The position numbers were made by a program, and so were the translations under genes. A model generated the notes under the pieces. That model was not told the DNA's origin, made no database searches, and saw only the letters and a program-made list of their open reading frames with translations. Shown piece after piece: positions 7,588-18,700 of a stretch of 64,000 bases of DNA (its first letter is position 1; each line of letters opens with the position of its first letter). The DNA comes from Bacteroides sp. CAG:1076 (GTDB lineage: Bacteria; Bacteroidota; Bacteroidia; Bacteroidales; Bacteroidaceae). The stretch is taken from the NCBI GenBank assembly GCA_000436795.1, contig HF993254.1, positions 15,687 through 79,686 on the forward strand, in the 5' to 3' direction.

Positions 7588-10500
7588 ATGAGAAGCATAC
7601 AAAAAAATTTTTACTTATTAATTGTTCTGTTAATAAGTTTTCCGTTGAATGTTCTCGCTCAGAACAAAACAATTACCGGTACTGTAAGGGATGCTAATGA
7701 TGTTGTTATCGGAGCTTCGGTTACAGTGAAGGGTCAGGCCTCTATAGGCACTATTACAGATATGGATGGTAATTATACATTGTCTGTGCCTAATTCGGCA
7801 AAGGAGTTGACTTTTTCTTATATCGGTTATGAAACACAAAGTATAGCTATCAAAGGCCGTACTACTATTAATGTAACCTTAAAGGAGAGCAGCCAGATGC
7901 TGGAAGAAGTTGTTGCAATCGGGTATGCGAAAGTAAAACGTAAAGATTTGACGGGTTCTTCAGTTTCTGTTGGAGCAAATGAATTGAAGATGTCACCAGT
8001 AAGTACTGCTGCACAGGCTTTGGCTGGTAAAGCTGCAGGTGTGAACATTGTTCAACAAAGTGGTGCCCCTGGTGCTGAAATCAATATTACGGTTCGCGGT
8101 GGAACATCTATAACACAAGGAACTCAACCTTTGTATATCGTCGATGGTTTCCAGATGGAAAATGGTTTGCAAAATGTCGATATTAATGATATTGAGAGTA
8201 TCGATGTTATGAAAGATGCTTCAGCTACCGCTATTTATGGTGCTCGTGGTTCTAATGGTGTTATTTTGATTACGACCAAATCGGGAAAATCAGGCAAGAC
8301 AGAAGTTTCTTATAATGGTTTCGTAAGTTTCGATCATTTGGGGAAAAAATTGGATTTGCTGGGAGTAGAAGATTATGTAAAATATCAGTATGAGTTCCAG
8401 TTATTGCGAAGTAATCAAAGTAGCTTTGCCAATCTGTTTGGTGGAAATATAAATGATGCAGATTTTTATAGTGGAGCCTATAGTCGTATTCATGATGATT
8501 ATGGCAGTCGTGAAGGTCTTGACTGGCAAGACGAAGTTTTTGGTTCTACAGGCATTACACAAAATCACAATGTGAATATTACAGGGGGTACTGAGAAAAC
8601 AAAGTACATGATTAGCTATAATTATACGGATGAAGATGGTATTATGGCAAAACATGGTTACCAGAAGAATAGTATACGTGCTAAAGTAAATCATGAACTA
8701 TGGAAAGGCGTTCGTTTTGATTTTTCTTCTAATCTTCAGATGACTAAAGTTGAAGGAGGTGGTAGTTTGGGAGGTAAGTTGAAACAAACTATTCTACAGC
8801 CTGTGACAGGTGGTGTACAATTTACCAACGAACAGATGCTTAGCCAAGATTTGTCGGATGCATATTCTGATATGCCGGGTGCTGATAATTATGATATTAA
8901 TAACCCGTTATTGGATAATGAAGCAATTGATCAGGAAAAATATACCCGTTTTGCTACTGTAAATGCAGGCATAGAAATTGATATCATAAAGAATTTGACG
9001 TGGCGTACTGCAGCCAGCTACATGTGGCAGCAGGTACGTGAGGATTACTGGGATAATGGTTCCACTCGTCAGGCTGACGCCAATCAGAGTCCCTATGGTT
9101 ACGGCTATCGCAATAATGATGAAAAATATTCATGGCAGGTGACCAATACATTGAATTATGCTTTCGACTTAGATGATCATGCTCATGATTTTAACGTCTT
9201 GTTAGGACAGGAAACTTGGTATACAGAATCGATGAACTTGGATAATGAGTACCGTAAGTTTACGGATGGTAATTTTGGATTGAACGATGTAAGCATGGGT
9301 GAACCTTATACCTGGAAGTCAGGTAAAAGTCGTGAAGGTCTGGTTTCTGTATTCGGCCGTCTTTCTTATAACTATAAAGAGCGCTATTTATTTACGGGAA
9401 CTTTACGTGCCGATGGCTCTTCTAAATTTGCAAAAGGCAATCAGTGGGGAATCTTTCCGTCGGCATCTGCTGCATGGCGTATTTCTGAAGAAGCATTTTT
9501 GGAAGATGTAGATTATCTGGATAACCTGAAACTTCGTATTGGTTATGGTACCGCAGGTAATAATAACATCGATAATAATATGTATGCTACAAGTTATGGA
9601 TCGGGACATTATGGAATTAATGGAAGTGACTATATCACGTATGTTCCAGGAACGACATTAGGAAACCCTAATTTGAAATGGGAGAAAACAACAACAACAA
9701 ATGTTGGTCTTGATGTTTCTGTATTGGGAAGCCGTGTAAATTTGTCGGTCGATTTCTATAACAATGAATCTTCAAACCTTTTGATTAAGAATAAAATACC
9801 AACTTCTACAGGTTATAGTGACCAGTATCAGAATATTGGAGCAATTCGTAATCGTGGTGTAGAATTGGTGTTGAATACAACAAATATTCGTACAAAGGAT
9901 TTTACTTGGAGTACAGACTTTAATATTGCTTTCAATCGTTCAAAAGTACTTGAACTTTATGGTAATGAAGAGACAAATTACTTCATTCAGGATTATGAAA
10001 GCCGTATGGGATATAAAATTGAAGTTGGAAAACCATTGGGGCAGTTCTATGGATTAGTTTATGATGGAATCTATACGACAGATGACTTTACTCAATTGTC
10101 GGATGGTACTTATAAGTTGAAAGACGGAGTTCCTTCCTTGAAAGGTTTTGACCGTTCTCAGGTAAAGCCGGGCGATGCTAAATATGTTCCTCAAGCAGGT
10201 GAAGTTGACGAAAATGGTAATCCGGTCTGGTCTACAAACGATCGTACAGTGATAGGTAATGCTGCACCTAAGTTTACTGGTGGTATGAATAATACATTCA
10301 GATATAAGGGTTTTGATTTATCTGTATTTATGAACTTTTCCTTTGGTAATGATATCTTTAATATGAGTACTCAACGCTTTATCGGTCCGTATTTATCCAA
10401 TCAGAATACATTGGCTATCATGAGTAATCGCTTTACTCTGATTGATCCATCTACCGGTAAGGAAACTACAGATTTGGTTCGTTTGTCGGAGCTGAATCCG

Positions 10501-10830
10501 GGACAATATAGTGATGATATCATGTGGAATATTTCCCAAAATAATAAAACCGCTATCAGCGATCATAGCAGTTATTATATAGAGGATGGTTCTTACTTAC
10601 GTTTCAGTACAATTACTTTAGGCTATACATTCCCTAAAGCTTGGATTCAGAATCTGAAATTGAGCAACGCAAGAGTTTATTGTACGTTGAATAATATAGC
10701 TACTATTTCAGGATACAGTGGCTACGACCCAGAAGTGTCAGCAAAAGACAGTGCTTTGACTCCGGGTATTGATAATTCTTCTTATCCACGTTCTAAGAGC
10801 TGGGTTATTGGTGTAAATTTAACATTCTAA
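7588..10830 (+). CDS. susC: SusC-family TonB-dependent transporter of the pectin locus
   Basis: The 1080-residue outer-membrane transporter has a signal peptide ending LNVLA|Q, a carboxypeptidase-regulatory-like domain (ITGTVRDANDVVIGASVTVKG), a TonB-box region (LEEVVAIGYAKVKRKDLTGS, ~105-124), a plug domain with the SusC hallmark YIVDGFQ and DASATAIYGARGSNGVILITTK, and a barrel ending in VIGVNLTF. It would import pectin oligosaccharides with the SusD partner, whose ATG follows 15 bp after the stop. Length and order are normal for the family. Expression probably depends on the HTCS through site 2. Confidence 0.95.
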   Translation: MRSIQKNFYLLIVLLISFPLNVLAQNKTITGTVRDANDVVIGASVTVKGQASIGTITDMDGNYTLSVPNSAKELTFSYIGYETQSIAIKGRTTINVTLKESSQMLEEVVAIGYAKVKRKDLTGSSVSVGANELKMSPVSTAAQALAGKAAGVNIVQQSGAPGAEINITVRGGTSITQGTQPLYIVDGFQMENGLQNVDINDIESIDVMKDASATAIYGARGSNGVILITTKSGKSGKTEVSYNGFVSFDHLGKKLDLLGVEDYVKYQYEFQLLRSNQSSFANLFGGNINDADFYSGAYSRIHDDYGSREGLDWQDEVFGSTGITQNHNVNITGGTEKTKYMISYNYTDEDGIMAKHGYQKNSIRAKVNHELWKGVRFDFSSNLQMTKVEGGGSLGGKLKQTILQPVTGGVQFTNEQMLSQDLSDAYSDMPGADNYDINNPLLDNEAIDQEKYTRFATVNAGIEIDIIKNLTWRTAASYMWQQVREDYWDNGSTRQADANQSPYGYGYRNNDEKYSWQVTNTLNYAFDLDDHAHDFNVLLGQETWYTESMNLDNEYRKFTDGNFGLNDVSMGEPYTWKSGKSREGLVSVFGRLSYNYKERYLFTGTLRADGSSKFAKGNQWGIFPSASAAWRISEEAFLEDVDYLDNLKLRIGYGTAGNNNIDNNMYATSYGSGHYGINGSDYITYVPGTTLGNPNLKWEKTTTTNVGLDVSVLGSRVNLSVDFYNNESSNLLIKNKIPTSTGYSDQYQNIGAIRNRGVELVLNTTNIRTKDFTWSTDFNIAFNRSKVLELYGNEETNYFIQDYESRMGYKIEVGKPLGQFYGLVYDGIYTTDDFTQLSDGTYKLKDGVPSLKGFDRSQVKPGDAKYVPQAGEVDENGNPVWSTNDRTVIGNAAPKFTGGMNNTFRYKGFDLSVFMNFSFGNDIFNMSTQRFIGPYLSNQNTLAIMSNRFTLIDPSTGKETTDLVRLSELNPGQYSDDIMWNISQNNKTAISDHSSYYIEDGSYLRFSTITLGYTFPKAWIQNLKLSNARVYCTLNNIATISGYSGYDPEVSAKDSALTPGIDNSSYPRSKSWVIGVNLTF

Positions 10831-10845
10831 TTGCAATTAATAATT

Positions 10846-12813
10846 ATGAAAAAGATAATAAATATTGTAGGCGTATCGGTACTATTGTTTACATGCGCTT
10901 CCTGTCAAGACTGGTTAGACATGCCTTCGGAATCAAAGGCTGATAGCTCTTCTGTTTTCGAAACTGTAGGACGTGCTGAGATGGCTGTTGTAGGGGCTTA
11001 TCCAAGTATACACACTCAGGAACTTGGTTATCAACTGTTGGAAGGTACAGATGAGGCCAGTTCTTCAGAAACAAACTCCAAATACAATGTTTCTAATTAT
11101 GACTATACTTCTACCTCTTCGATGCTGAGTGGCACATACAATAGTATGTATAAGGCCATTGAATATACTAATGTCTGTATAAAGAATATTCCTCTGATGA
11201 AAGTTTCAGAAAGTGAGCAGCTCAAATTAAATTCATTATTGGGTGAAGCCTTGGCTATCAGAGCATATGCATATTGGAATATCGTACGTTTTTATGGTGA
11301 TGTTCCATATACCGAAACACCAACCTCCGATTTGACGACGTTCTCTTCTTCACGAGTTAGTCGTGATACAATTTATGATCATTGTGTCAGAGATTTACAA
11401 CAAGCTGTTAAATTGTTACCTTGGCAGAGTGAAGGTATGGTATCAACTCCTGAACGTTTTACAAAGAACTCTGCTTATGGTATATTGGCTCGTGTCGCTT
11501 TGTATGCTGCTGGTTATTCTTTGCGCTGGGATTTGAGTACTGTTCCTTATAATGCGTCTACAGTTCGTATCGCGCAGCGTGAAGACAAGGCTCGAGTTCG
11601 TGAGCTGTATCAGATTGCGGCTGATGCATGTAAGGCAGTTATTACCCAAAATGAAAATGGATTGTTAGATAATTACGATGAAGTATTTCGCGATTTATGT
11701 ACAAAGCAGTACAATAAAGAAACAATGTTAGAATATGGATGGTATGGAGCAAATTCTTCTGATGTGCGTACTGGTTATGTAAATGGTATTCCGACTAATG
11801 GATCTGGTGGCACATTTGGTAAAGGTGGTGCACAAATGATAGCAATGCCCACATTCTATTTTGAATTCGATGAAGGCGATCAGCGTCGTGATGTTTCTGT
11901 TTGTAATTATGGTTTGTATACAGACGGTACATATCAGATGAATACTTATATAGGTGCTGGAGTTGGTAAGTATCGTATCAACTGGTGTAAAAACAGAGGA
12001 ACTTCTGACAGCCGGCGTGATATAAATTTCCCGCTGTTGCGTTATTCTGATGTATTGCTGATGTATGCAGAGGCTTTGAATGAGCTGAATAATGCTCCAA
12101 CTGCAGATGCAATCGACGCATTTAAGCAAGTACGTATGCGTGCATTTAAAAATGATGAAGCAAAGATTGGAACAATACCGTCCGATTATGAAGGATTTAA
12201 AAACGCGATAATACAGGAGCGTAAACTGGAACTTTCTCATGAATCTCTTCGTAAAACAGATTTGACACGTTGGGGTATCTTGTATGAACAACTTACTGCA
12301 GAGAAAGAAAAATTGTATCAGCTGGCAAATCGCGAAGGTAAATATGCCAATGTAGATGTATACCGTGCTTATAAAGGAGGTACAGCTGTTTATCAGGATC
12401 CTACTGTTGCGTTGCCGTATGTTACTGTTAAAGAAAGTGATTTTGAAACGATGGGGCTTACTGCCGATGAAATTGATAAACTGAATATATTGAATGATAA
12501 CGTAAATGGAGGTTTTCTTGAAAAAGAATTTTATGAAGACGAAGCTGGTAATGTTTATTTCTCTAAAAATTCGGCTCCTTCTGGAACGAAGCTGACTCCA
12601 GTTACTTATACCATCCTGAATATGTTTGGCTGTCATACCATAAAAAGTAAAGGTGGACTGTATGTAGATTCTAATGTATATGAAGATAATACATTTATAA
12701 CCAGAATGTTTTATGGATTGCAAAAAAATATGGTTGAAATATTACCATTCAGTACAACAAGTATTATTGATGTAAATCCAGGGTTGGCCGGTCAACAACA
12801 TCCTTGTTATTGA
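10846..12813 (+). CDS. susD: SusD/RagB-family surface glycan-binding lipoprotein
   Basis: The 655-residue lipoprotein starts MKKIINIVGVSVLLFTCASC with a lipobox cysteine at ~20, then QDWLDMPSES as usual for SusD. The TPR-type helical scaffold is visible, for example NVCIKNIPLM and LNSLLGEALAIRAYAYWNIVRFYGD, and the C-terminal RagB part contains LLRYSDVLLMYAEALNELNN. The ATG at 10846 is chosen over an upstream TTG because it gives the lipoprotein signal. It caps the SusC transporter and binds the oligosaccharide. It is co-transcribed with susC. Confidence 0.94.
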   Translation: MKKIINIVGVSVLLFTCASCQDWLDMPSESKADSSSVFETVGRAEMAVVGAYPSIHTQELGYQLLEGTDEASSSETNSKYNVSNYDYTSTSSMLSGTYNSMYKAIEYTNVCIKNIPLMKVSESEQLKLNSLLGEALAIRAYAYWNIVRFYGDVPYTETPTSDLTTFSSSRVSRDTIYDHCVRDLQQAVKLLPWQSEGMVSTPERFTKNSAYGILARVALYAAGYSLRWDLSTVPYNASTVRIAQREDKARVRELYQIAADACKAVITQNENGLLDNYDEVFRDLCTKQYNKETMLEYGWYGANSSDVRTGYVNGIPTNGSGGTFGKGGAQMIAMPTFYFEFDEGDQRRDVSVCNYGLYTDGTYQMNTYIGAGVGKYRINWCKNRGTSDSRRDINFPLLRYSDVLLMYAEALNELNNAPTADAIDAFKQVRMRAFKNDEAKIGTIPSDYEGFKNAIIQERKLELSHESLRKTDLTRWGILYEQLTAEKEKLYQLANREGKYANVDVYRAYKGGTAVYQDPTVALPYVTVKESDFETMGLTADEIDKLNILNDNVNGGFLEKEFYEDEAGNVYFSKNSAPSGTKLTPVTYTILNMFGCHTIKSKGGLYVDSNVYEDNTFITRMFYGLQKNMVEILPFSTTSIIDVNPGLAGQQHPCY

Positions 12814-12831
12814 TTTTATAAAATAAGATTT

Positions 12832-12872
12832 GAAAAGGCAGGATTGGGAACGAATTCCTATCTTGCCTTTTT
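12832..12872 (+). terminator. Terminator after susCD
   Basis: AAAAGGCAGGAT and ATCTTGCCTTTTT form a stem with one mismatch, followed by TTTACATC. It closes the susCD transcription unit. Confidence 0.7.
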
Positions 12873-12900
12873 ACATCTTGTTTGATTAGACAATGTAATT

Positions 12901-13370
12901 ATGAATATGTATTTAAAAAAGGTAGGTTTCTCGTTTTATCTGTTGAGTATATTTGCCTATGTTCAGTCACAGAGTCTGGCTTTTCCCGGAGCGGAAGGTT
13001 ATCTTTTGCCTATGAGCCTATTACGGAAGATACACCTCAGGAGGCATATCGTAAAGTTCTGGAGCAGGCAGGCTGTAGTCTGGTACGTGACGATTATGAT
13101 AATGAAATTATCAGCCAGATAAAGCGTGGAGTTTCGCCGTATGGAAATAATGGATTCATAGATACGCCCGCCCAGGCTGGAGGATGGCCTGAGTTGAGAA
13201 AAGGAACTTCTTTACTGGATAGCGATGATGACGGCATGCCTGATGAGTGGGAAAAGAAACATCATTTAAATCCGCAGGATGCAAGTGATGCTTCCTCTTT
13301 TACACTTAACCGATATTACACAAATGTAGAAATGTATATGAATAGTTTGATAGAAGGGCCGGTTGATTGA
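12901..13370 (+). pseudogene. PL1-family pectate lyase, internally deleted and frameshifted
   Basis: The first ~33 codons (frame of 12901) encode a signal peptide and the mature start LAFPGAEGY typical of PL1 pectate lyases. Immediately after this, at about 13003, the C-terminal end of the same family continues in a different frame: SFAYEPITEDTPQEAY, VLEQAGCSLVRDDYDNEI, GGWPELRKG and the calcium-loop-like DSDDDGMPDEWEKKHHLNP. The whole catalytic beta-helix, probably some 300-400 residues, is missing. A frame-shifting deletion has thus removed the lyase core, and neither half can be functional. The locus once carried its own pectate lyase between susD and the glycosidase genes. Confidence 0.8.
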
Positions 13371-13428
13371 AATGAAATTTTTATCGGAAAAAGTGCAAAT
13401 TTTGTGCACTTGTATCTTTTTCTATCAG

Positions 13429-13475
13429 AATGTACATTATTCTATGCAATGTTTTGTTTATATGTTTTATATTCG
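13429..13475 (+). promoter_or_regulatory. Candidate HTCS operator plus weak -7 element (site 3)
   Basis: Operator 13429-13447 (AATGTACATTATTCTATGC) matches the site 1 motif at 13 of 19 positions and starts 39 bp before TATATTCG (13468-13475), a one-mismatch -7 element. A second partial copy, AATGTACATAAATGGG, lies at 13477-13492 over the likely transcription start. Confidence 0.5.
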
Positions 13476-13540
13476 CAATGTACATAAATGGGCTATCAAT
13501 CAAGGTCCTACACATTAATTTCAAGAAATAATTAGAATAC

Positions 13541-15649
13541 ATGAAACAACTGATTTATTTAGTGGCAGCCCTGACTTTTACAGCATGTAGCGTAGAAAAG
13601 CAGGAACCTATCGACCGTTATGCGCTGGTTACCCGCAACAATCCTTCTGTAACGGCTGTAGATTCACTGGCATCTTTATCTGTAGGTAATGGAGAGTTTG
13701 CTTTTACAACAGATATAACCGGCTTGCAAACCTTTCCGGAGGTTTATAAAAATGGTGTACCGTTAGGTACGCAGAGTCAGTGGGGATGGCATAGTTTTGC
13801 TAATCCGGACGGATATAAGCCAGAAGATGCCTGGAGGGAATACGATTTTGGTCGCGGACATAAGGAAATATACTCTTGTCAGTTCAAGGAAAAAGGACGG
13901 CAGCGTGATGCTTCAAACTGGCTTCGTGCCAACCCTCACCGTTTGCATCTGGGAATCGTCGGGCTGGAACTGAAAGAAGGTGTTACACCTTCTCAATTAC
14001 AGAATATTCAGCATAATCTGGATATGTGGAATGGTGAGGTGAGTAGCAGCTTCTCTCTTGCCGGAGTTTCATATCATGTGCAGACGGTTTGTCATCCTGT
14101 AAACGATATGATTGCATCAAAAGTTTCATCTCAGTCGCATCCGGAAATAAAATTTCACTTTCCTTATCCTACGGGCGGGCATTGCGATGATGCTTGCGAC
14201 TGGAATGCAAACGACAAGCATTCTACGACTCTTGTCCGACAAGATAAGCAATCGGCTGTACTAAAACGTGAATTGGATGCCACGACTTACTATGTAACCA
14301 TTCGCTGGGAAGGTGAGGCTTCACTGGCAGAGAAGAGTAAAAACTATTTTGTACTGACTCCTGCTGATACGGTTCTTGCGTTTACTTGCCAGTTTTCTCC
14401 TGAGGAATCAAAAACTCCTGCTATTACATTCGCCGAAACAGAAAAGGCGTCGTCTGAATACTGGAATAATTTTTGGAACAAAGGTGGGGTAGTCGACTTT
14501 TCTCTCTGTACCGATTCCAGAGCAAAGGAACTGGAGCGTCGTGTAGTGCTGAGCCAGTATCTGTTGGCTATCCAGTGTGCTGGTTCTACTCCTCCACAGG
14601 AAACCGGACTTACTTATAATTCTTGGTTTGGCAAGTTCCACATGGAAATGATCTGGTGGCATCAGGCACAGTTCGCTTTGTGGGGGCATCCTGAGCTACT
14701 TGACCGTACATTGGCTTGGTATCATCAGGCAGAACCCGTTGCTCGTGAGATAGCAAAGCGTCAGGGATTTGAAGGAGTACGCTGGATGAAGATGACCGAT
14801 CCAAGCGGAATGGAAGCACCTTCTAATGTCGGCAGTTTTCTTATCTGGCAACAGCCACATCTGATTTATCTGGCAGAGTTACTGTATCGTGCCAATCCAT
14901 CGGACGAACTGATAAAAAAATACAATGATCTGATTCAGGAAACGGCTGAGTTTATGTATTCGTTTGCCGTTTACGATAAGGAACACGACCGTTATATTCT
15001 GAAGGGAGCTATTCCTGCACAGGAAACACTGCGTGCTGCCGATACGGTAAATCCTCCATTTGAATTATCATACTGGCTGTTTGGCATGCAGACAGCACAA
15101 ACCTGGCGCGAGCGTGCCGGCATGCAACGTGTGCCCGAATGGGATACGCTGATAGAAAAACTGTCACCGCTTGCTTATAACGAGGATAAATTGTATTTAG
15201 CTGCCGAAACAGCTGTCGATACGTATAAGGATATCCGTTTCACATCCGACCACATGGCTGTGCTGGGAGCAGTAGGCATTTTGCCAATGAATAAGCTGGT
15301 CAATCCCGAATATATGAAGAATACTCTGAATTGGGTATGGGATAACTGGAACTGGAACAAGACATGGGGATGGGATTATCCGATGACTGCTATGGATGCT
15401 GCCCGTCTGGGGGAACCGGAAAAGGCGGTAGGTGCCTTGCTGATGGATAAGCGTACCAATACGTATCTGGTAAACGGACACAATTATCAGGACGGTCGTC
15501 TGCGTATATACTTGCCGGGTAACGGTGGGCTGCTTACGGCTGTAGCAATGATGTGCGCAGGTTGGGACGGTTCGGAGGGGGTTAATCCGGGCTTCCCGAA
15601 AGATGGTACATGGAATGTACGCTGGGAAGGTCTGAAGCCACTGCCATAA
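13541..15649 (+). CDS. Six-hairpin glycosidase-like lipoprotein, family not recognised
   Basis: The 702-residue product has a lipoprotein signal (LTFTAC, Cys ~16). The opening LVTRNNPSVTAVDSLASLSVGNGEFAFTTDITG resembles the N-terminal beta-sandwich of GH65/GH95-like glycosidases. The C-terminal half is Trp-rich and helical, with repeated WWHQAQFALWGHP, LIWQQPHLIYLAELLY, DHMAVLGAVG and WNWNKTWGWDYPMTAMDAARLG, as in an (alpha/alpha)6 barrel. I expect a periplasmic exo-glycosidase acting on a pectin side chain, but the reaction is inference from locus context. It has its own operator-like site upstream and a strong terminator downstream. Confidence 0.7.
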   Translation: MKQLIYLVAALTFTACSVEKQEPIDRYALVTRNNPSVTAVDSLASLSVGNGEFAFTTDITGLQTFPEVYKNGVPLGTQSQWGWHSFANPDGYKPEDAWREYDFGRGHKEIYSCQFKEKGRQRDASNWLRANPHRLHLGIVGLELKEGVTPSQLQNIQHNLDMWNGEVSSSFSLAGVSYHVQTVCHPVNDMIASKVSSQSHPEIKFHFPYPTGGHCDDACDWNANDKHSTTLVRQDKQSAVLKRELDATTYYVTIRWEGEASLAEKSKNYFVLTPADTVLAFTCQFSPEESKTPAITFAETEKASSEYWNNFWNKGGVVDFSLCTDSRAKELERRVVLSQYLLAIQCAGSTPPQETGLTYNSWFGKFHMEMIWWHQAQFALWGHPELLDRTLAWYHQAEPVAREIAKRQGFEGVRWMKMTDPSGMEAPSNVGSFLIWQQPHLIYLAELLYRANPSDELIKKYNDLIQETAEFMYSFAVYDKEHDRYILKGAIPAQETLRAADTVNPPFELSYWLFGMQTAQTWRERAGMQRVPEWDTLIEKLSPLAYNEDKLYLAAETAVDTYKDIRFTSDHMAVLGAVGILPMNKLVNPEYMKNTLNWVWDNWNWNKTWGWDYPMTAMDAARLGEPEKAVGALLMDKRTNTYLVNGHNYQDGRLRIYLPGNGGLLTAVAMMCAGWDGSEGVNPGFPKDGTWNVRWEGLKPLP

Positions 15650-15672
15650 TGAGTTGAGTTAGTTAATATATG

Positions 15673-15721
15673 GATTGACCGGAAACATCATATATGTATG
15701 CTTTCCGGTTAATCTCTTTTT
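15673..15721 (+). terminator. Terminator between the two six-hairpin genes
   Basis: GATTGACCGGAAA and TTTCCGGTTAATC pair at 12 of 13 positions and are followed by TCTTTTTG. The next gene starts only 31 bp downstream without a recognisable promoter, so partial read-through is likely. Confidence 0.7.
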
Positions 15722-15751
15722 GTTGTTTAGGAATAAGTAAAATAGTCAGCA

Positions 15752-18700
15752 ATGAATAAGAATAACTTGTTTTCGTTTGTGTGTTTGTTGGCATTGGGAG
15801 TATTTTCTCTGCCGGCACAAACCAGACAGGCTAAAAAGATTGGCGATTTTATAGAGTCGACTTCTTATAATGAACATAAGCGGGGAACTGCACGTACGCT
15901 TCAGTATTATCCCGAAGGAGATGATTTTGTCTGCATAAACGGAAAGAACCGGTTTACACGAGCTCTGTATGGAAGCTGGTCACCTTTTCGTCTTGAAACG
16001 AGCGACCGTCCGGTATTTGTTGCATACGATAAGCGTAACAGTAAGCACATTCGTTTCCTTCTGCAGGGCAGGGGACTTTCGCTTGCTCTCGACTCTATCG
16101 AGTTCTGTGAGGCCAGATATACAGCCGGCAGGCGCACCTACCTGCTGAGAGATACAGCTTGGGGCAAGGGTACAATCACGGTTTCTGTATTGGCTTTTCC
16201 CGATTCTGATGGAGCAATCTGGAAATTCTCTGCCAGAGATTTGGCAGACGATATGATATTGCGTTGTTTCATCTCCGAGATTCGGGCAAAGAAACTCAGT
16301 CGTAACGGTGATATGGGAGCTGACCCTCCCGGATGCTTCGAGGCTCCGGAGCATCCTGAAATGCAGAAGGAGTACGATTTAGCATTGACCGATGAGGCTT
16401 ATTTGGTACTGGAAAACCTGGATTTGAAGCTTGTTTCTACTGATGAAGGAAGACGTTTGTATGGCAAGGCTGAGGAAGCCCGGAAAGCGCTGGCATCGCG
16501 TATCCGTTTTTCTACTCCAGATCCGTATTTCAATACGCTGGGAGGAACACTTGCTGTTGCTGCCGATGGAATATGGGATGGAGAAGTCTGGCTTCATGGA
16601 GCTGTAGGATGGCGTATGCCTCTGAGCGGATGGCGTGCAGCTTATACAGGGGATGCTTTGGGATGGCACGACCGTGCCCGCAAGCATTTCGACGCCTATG
16701 CTGCCAGTCAGGTAACCAATGTACCCAATACGATTCCGCATCCGGCACAGGATTCCGCTTTGCATCTGGCACGTTCTGTCAAGAAATGGGGAACTCCTCA
16801 GTATAGCAACGGATATATTTGCCGCAATCCTCGGCGAAACAATCAGATGCATCATTATGACATGAACTTGTGTTACATCGATGAACTGTTGTGGCATTTC
16901 AACTGGACCGGTGATTTGGAGTATGCCCGCCAGATGTGGCCGGTGATAACCCGTCATCTTGCTTGGGAGAAGCTGAACTATGATCCAGACAATGATGGGT
17001 TGTATGATGCTTATGCTTGTATTTGGGCAAGTGATGCTTTATATTATAATAGTGGAGCTGTGACACATTCGTCTGCCTATAACTATCGGGCCAACAAGAT
17101 GGCGGCGGAAATAGCAGGCAAGATTGGGGAAGATGCAGAACCATACCAGAAAGAAGCCGACCGGATTTTGAAAGCGATGAACAAACGTCTGTGGCTGGCT
17201 GATAAAGGACACTGGGCGGAGTTTCAGGATTTCATGGGGCATAAGCGTCTGCATGAAAGTGCGGGAGTGTGGACTATTTACCATGCTTTGGACAGTGAAA
17301 CGGCTGATCCGTTTCAGGCTTATCAGGCTACTCGGTATGTCGATACACAGATTCCTCATATCCCGGTTGCCGGAAAGGGACTGAAAGACGAGGGGTATGC
17401 TACTATCTCTACAACCAACTGGCTGCCGTATTCATGGAGTATCAATAATGTTGCCTTTGCCGAAGTGATGCACACTGCACTTGCCTATTTTCAGGCAGGA
17501 CGTGCTGATGAGGGATATAAGTTGCTGAAGAGTTCTGTGCTCGACGGAATGTATCTGGGCGACAGCCCCGGAAATTTTGGACAAATCAGTTTCTATGATG
17601 CTGCTCGTGGCGAGTGCTATCGCGATTTTGGTGATCCTGTGGGAGTTGCCTCGCGGGTTTTGATTCAAGGCGTATACGGTATTTTGCCGGATGCTATGAA
17701 TGGTCGGTTGCTTATTCGTCCGGGATTCCCGTCCGATTGGGACAAGGCTTCGCTGAAAACACCGGACGTGTCTTACAGTTTCTTGAGAGAGAAAGATACG
17801 GATACTTATCAAATTTGCCAGCGTTTCGGCAAACCATTGGAAATAGGACTTCAGGTTAAGGCTATACGTGAACAGGTTGCCTCGGTCGAGGTGAATGGAA
17901 AGAAAACAGTCTGGAGTTTTGTTGAAGCAGCCAGTGGGCATCCGGAGCTACTTGTGAAAGTACCTGATGTGAAAAATGCAGAAGTAATTATCCGTTGGAA
18001 GGGGAAATTTTTACAGACTTTGGCCGCCGAAGAGCTGGAGGTTGATGCAGGTGGACAGATTTTACTTCGTGCTCCTCAGGGAGTCGAGTTGTGCGAAGTT
18101 TACGATCCGCAGCATCTTTTGGTGTCAACAAAAGTAGAACGAAACAGTTACAACACAAACATAAAGAAGGGTGAAGGACATCATACTTTTTTTGTCCGTA
18201 CCCGTCAGGGGAACATGAACTGGTGGCAGCCGGTAAATGTCTTTATCCGGAGTCTGCCTGCCGCGGCGAGAGAGGATTTTGCTGGTGTTGATTCATCAGC
18301 CTGTCGCATGGTCAATATGGATCAATATCTGAACGATTCGGTGACTTCGATTTTTCGGGAACAGTATTTCTCGCCACGTTCTCCGTATACTACCTTGCAA
18401 CTTCCTGTTCAGGGAATAGGAGAATGGTGTCATCCCCTGCTGAGTGCTTCGATAGATGACAGTGGTTTACGGAATCTGGTTCGGAATAACCGGTTCGACA
18501 CTTCATTGGGAGTACCATTCCGCCTGATGAAAAAGGGAAACAACATTGCTTTTACATCGTTATGGGACAATTATCCCAACAGCATTTGCATACCGCTGGC
18601 AGGAAAGGCTTCGCATGCATACTTGCTGCTTGCCGGAAGTACGAATCACATGCAGTGTCATATTGCAAATGGTGTCCTGAAAGTTCGTTATTCCGATGGT

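Noticed and set aside
11728-12723. A 331-codon open frame on the minus strand
   Set aside because: It lies wholly within susD on the other strand. Its translation is rich in Ile, Cys, Thr and Ser without any domain, as expected for the complement of a real gene.
12882-13370. A 162-codon frame read as a complete small gene
   Set aside because: Its first ~40 residues are the out-of-frame reading of the PL1 signal peptide region. Only the later part is homologous to PL1, so it is listed as part of the pseudogene.
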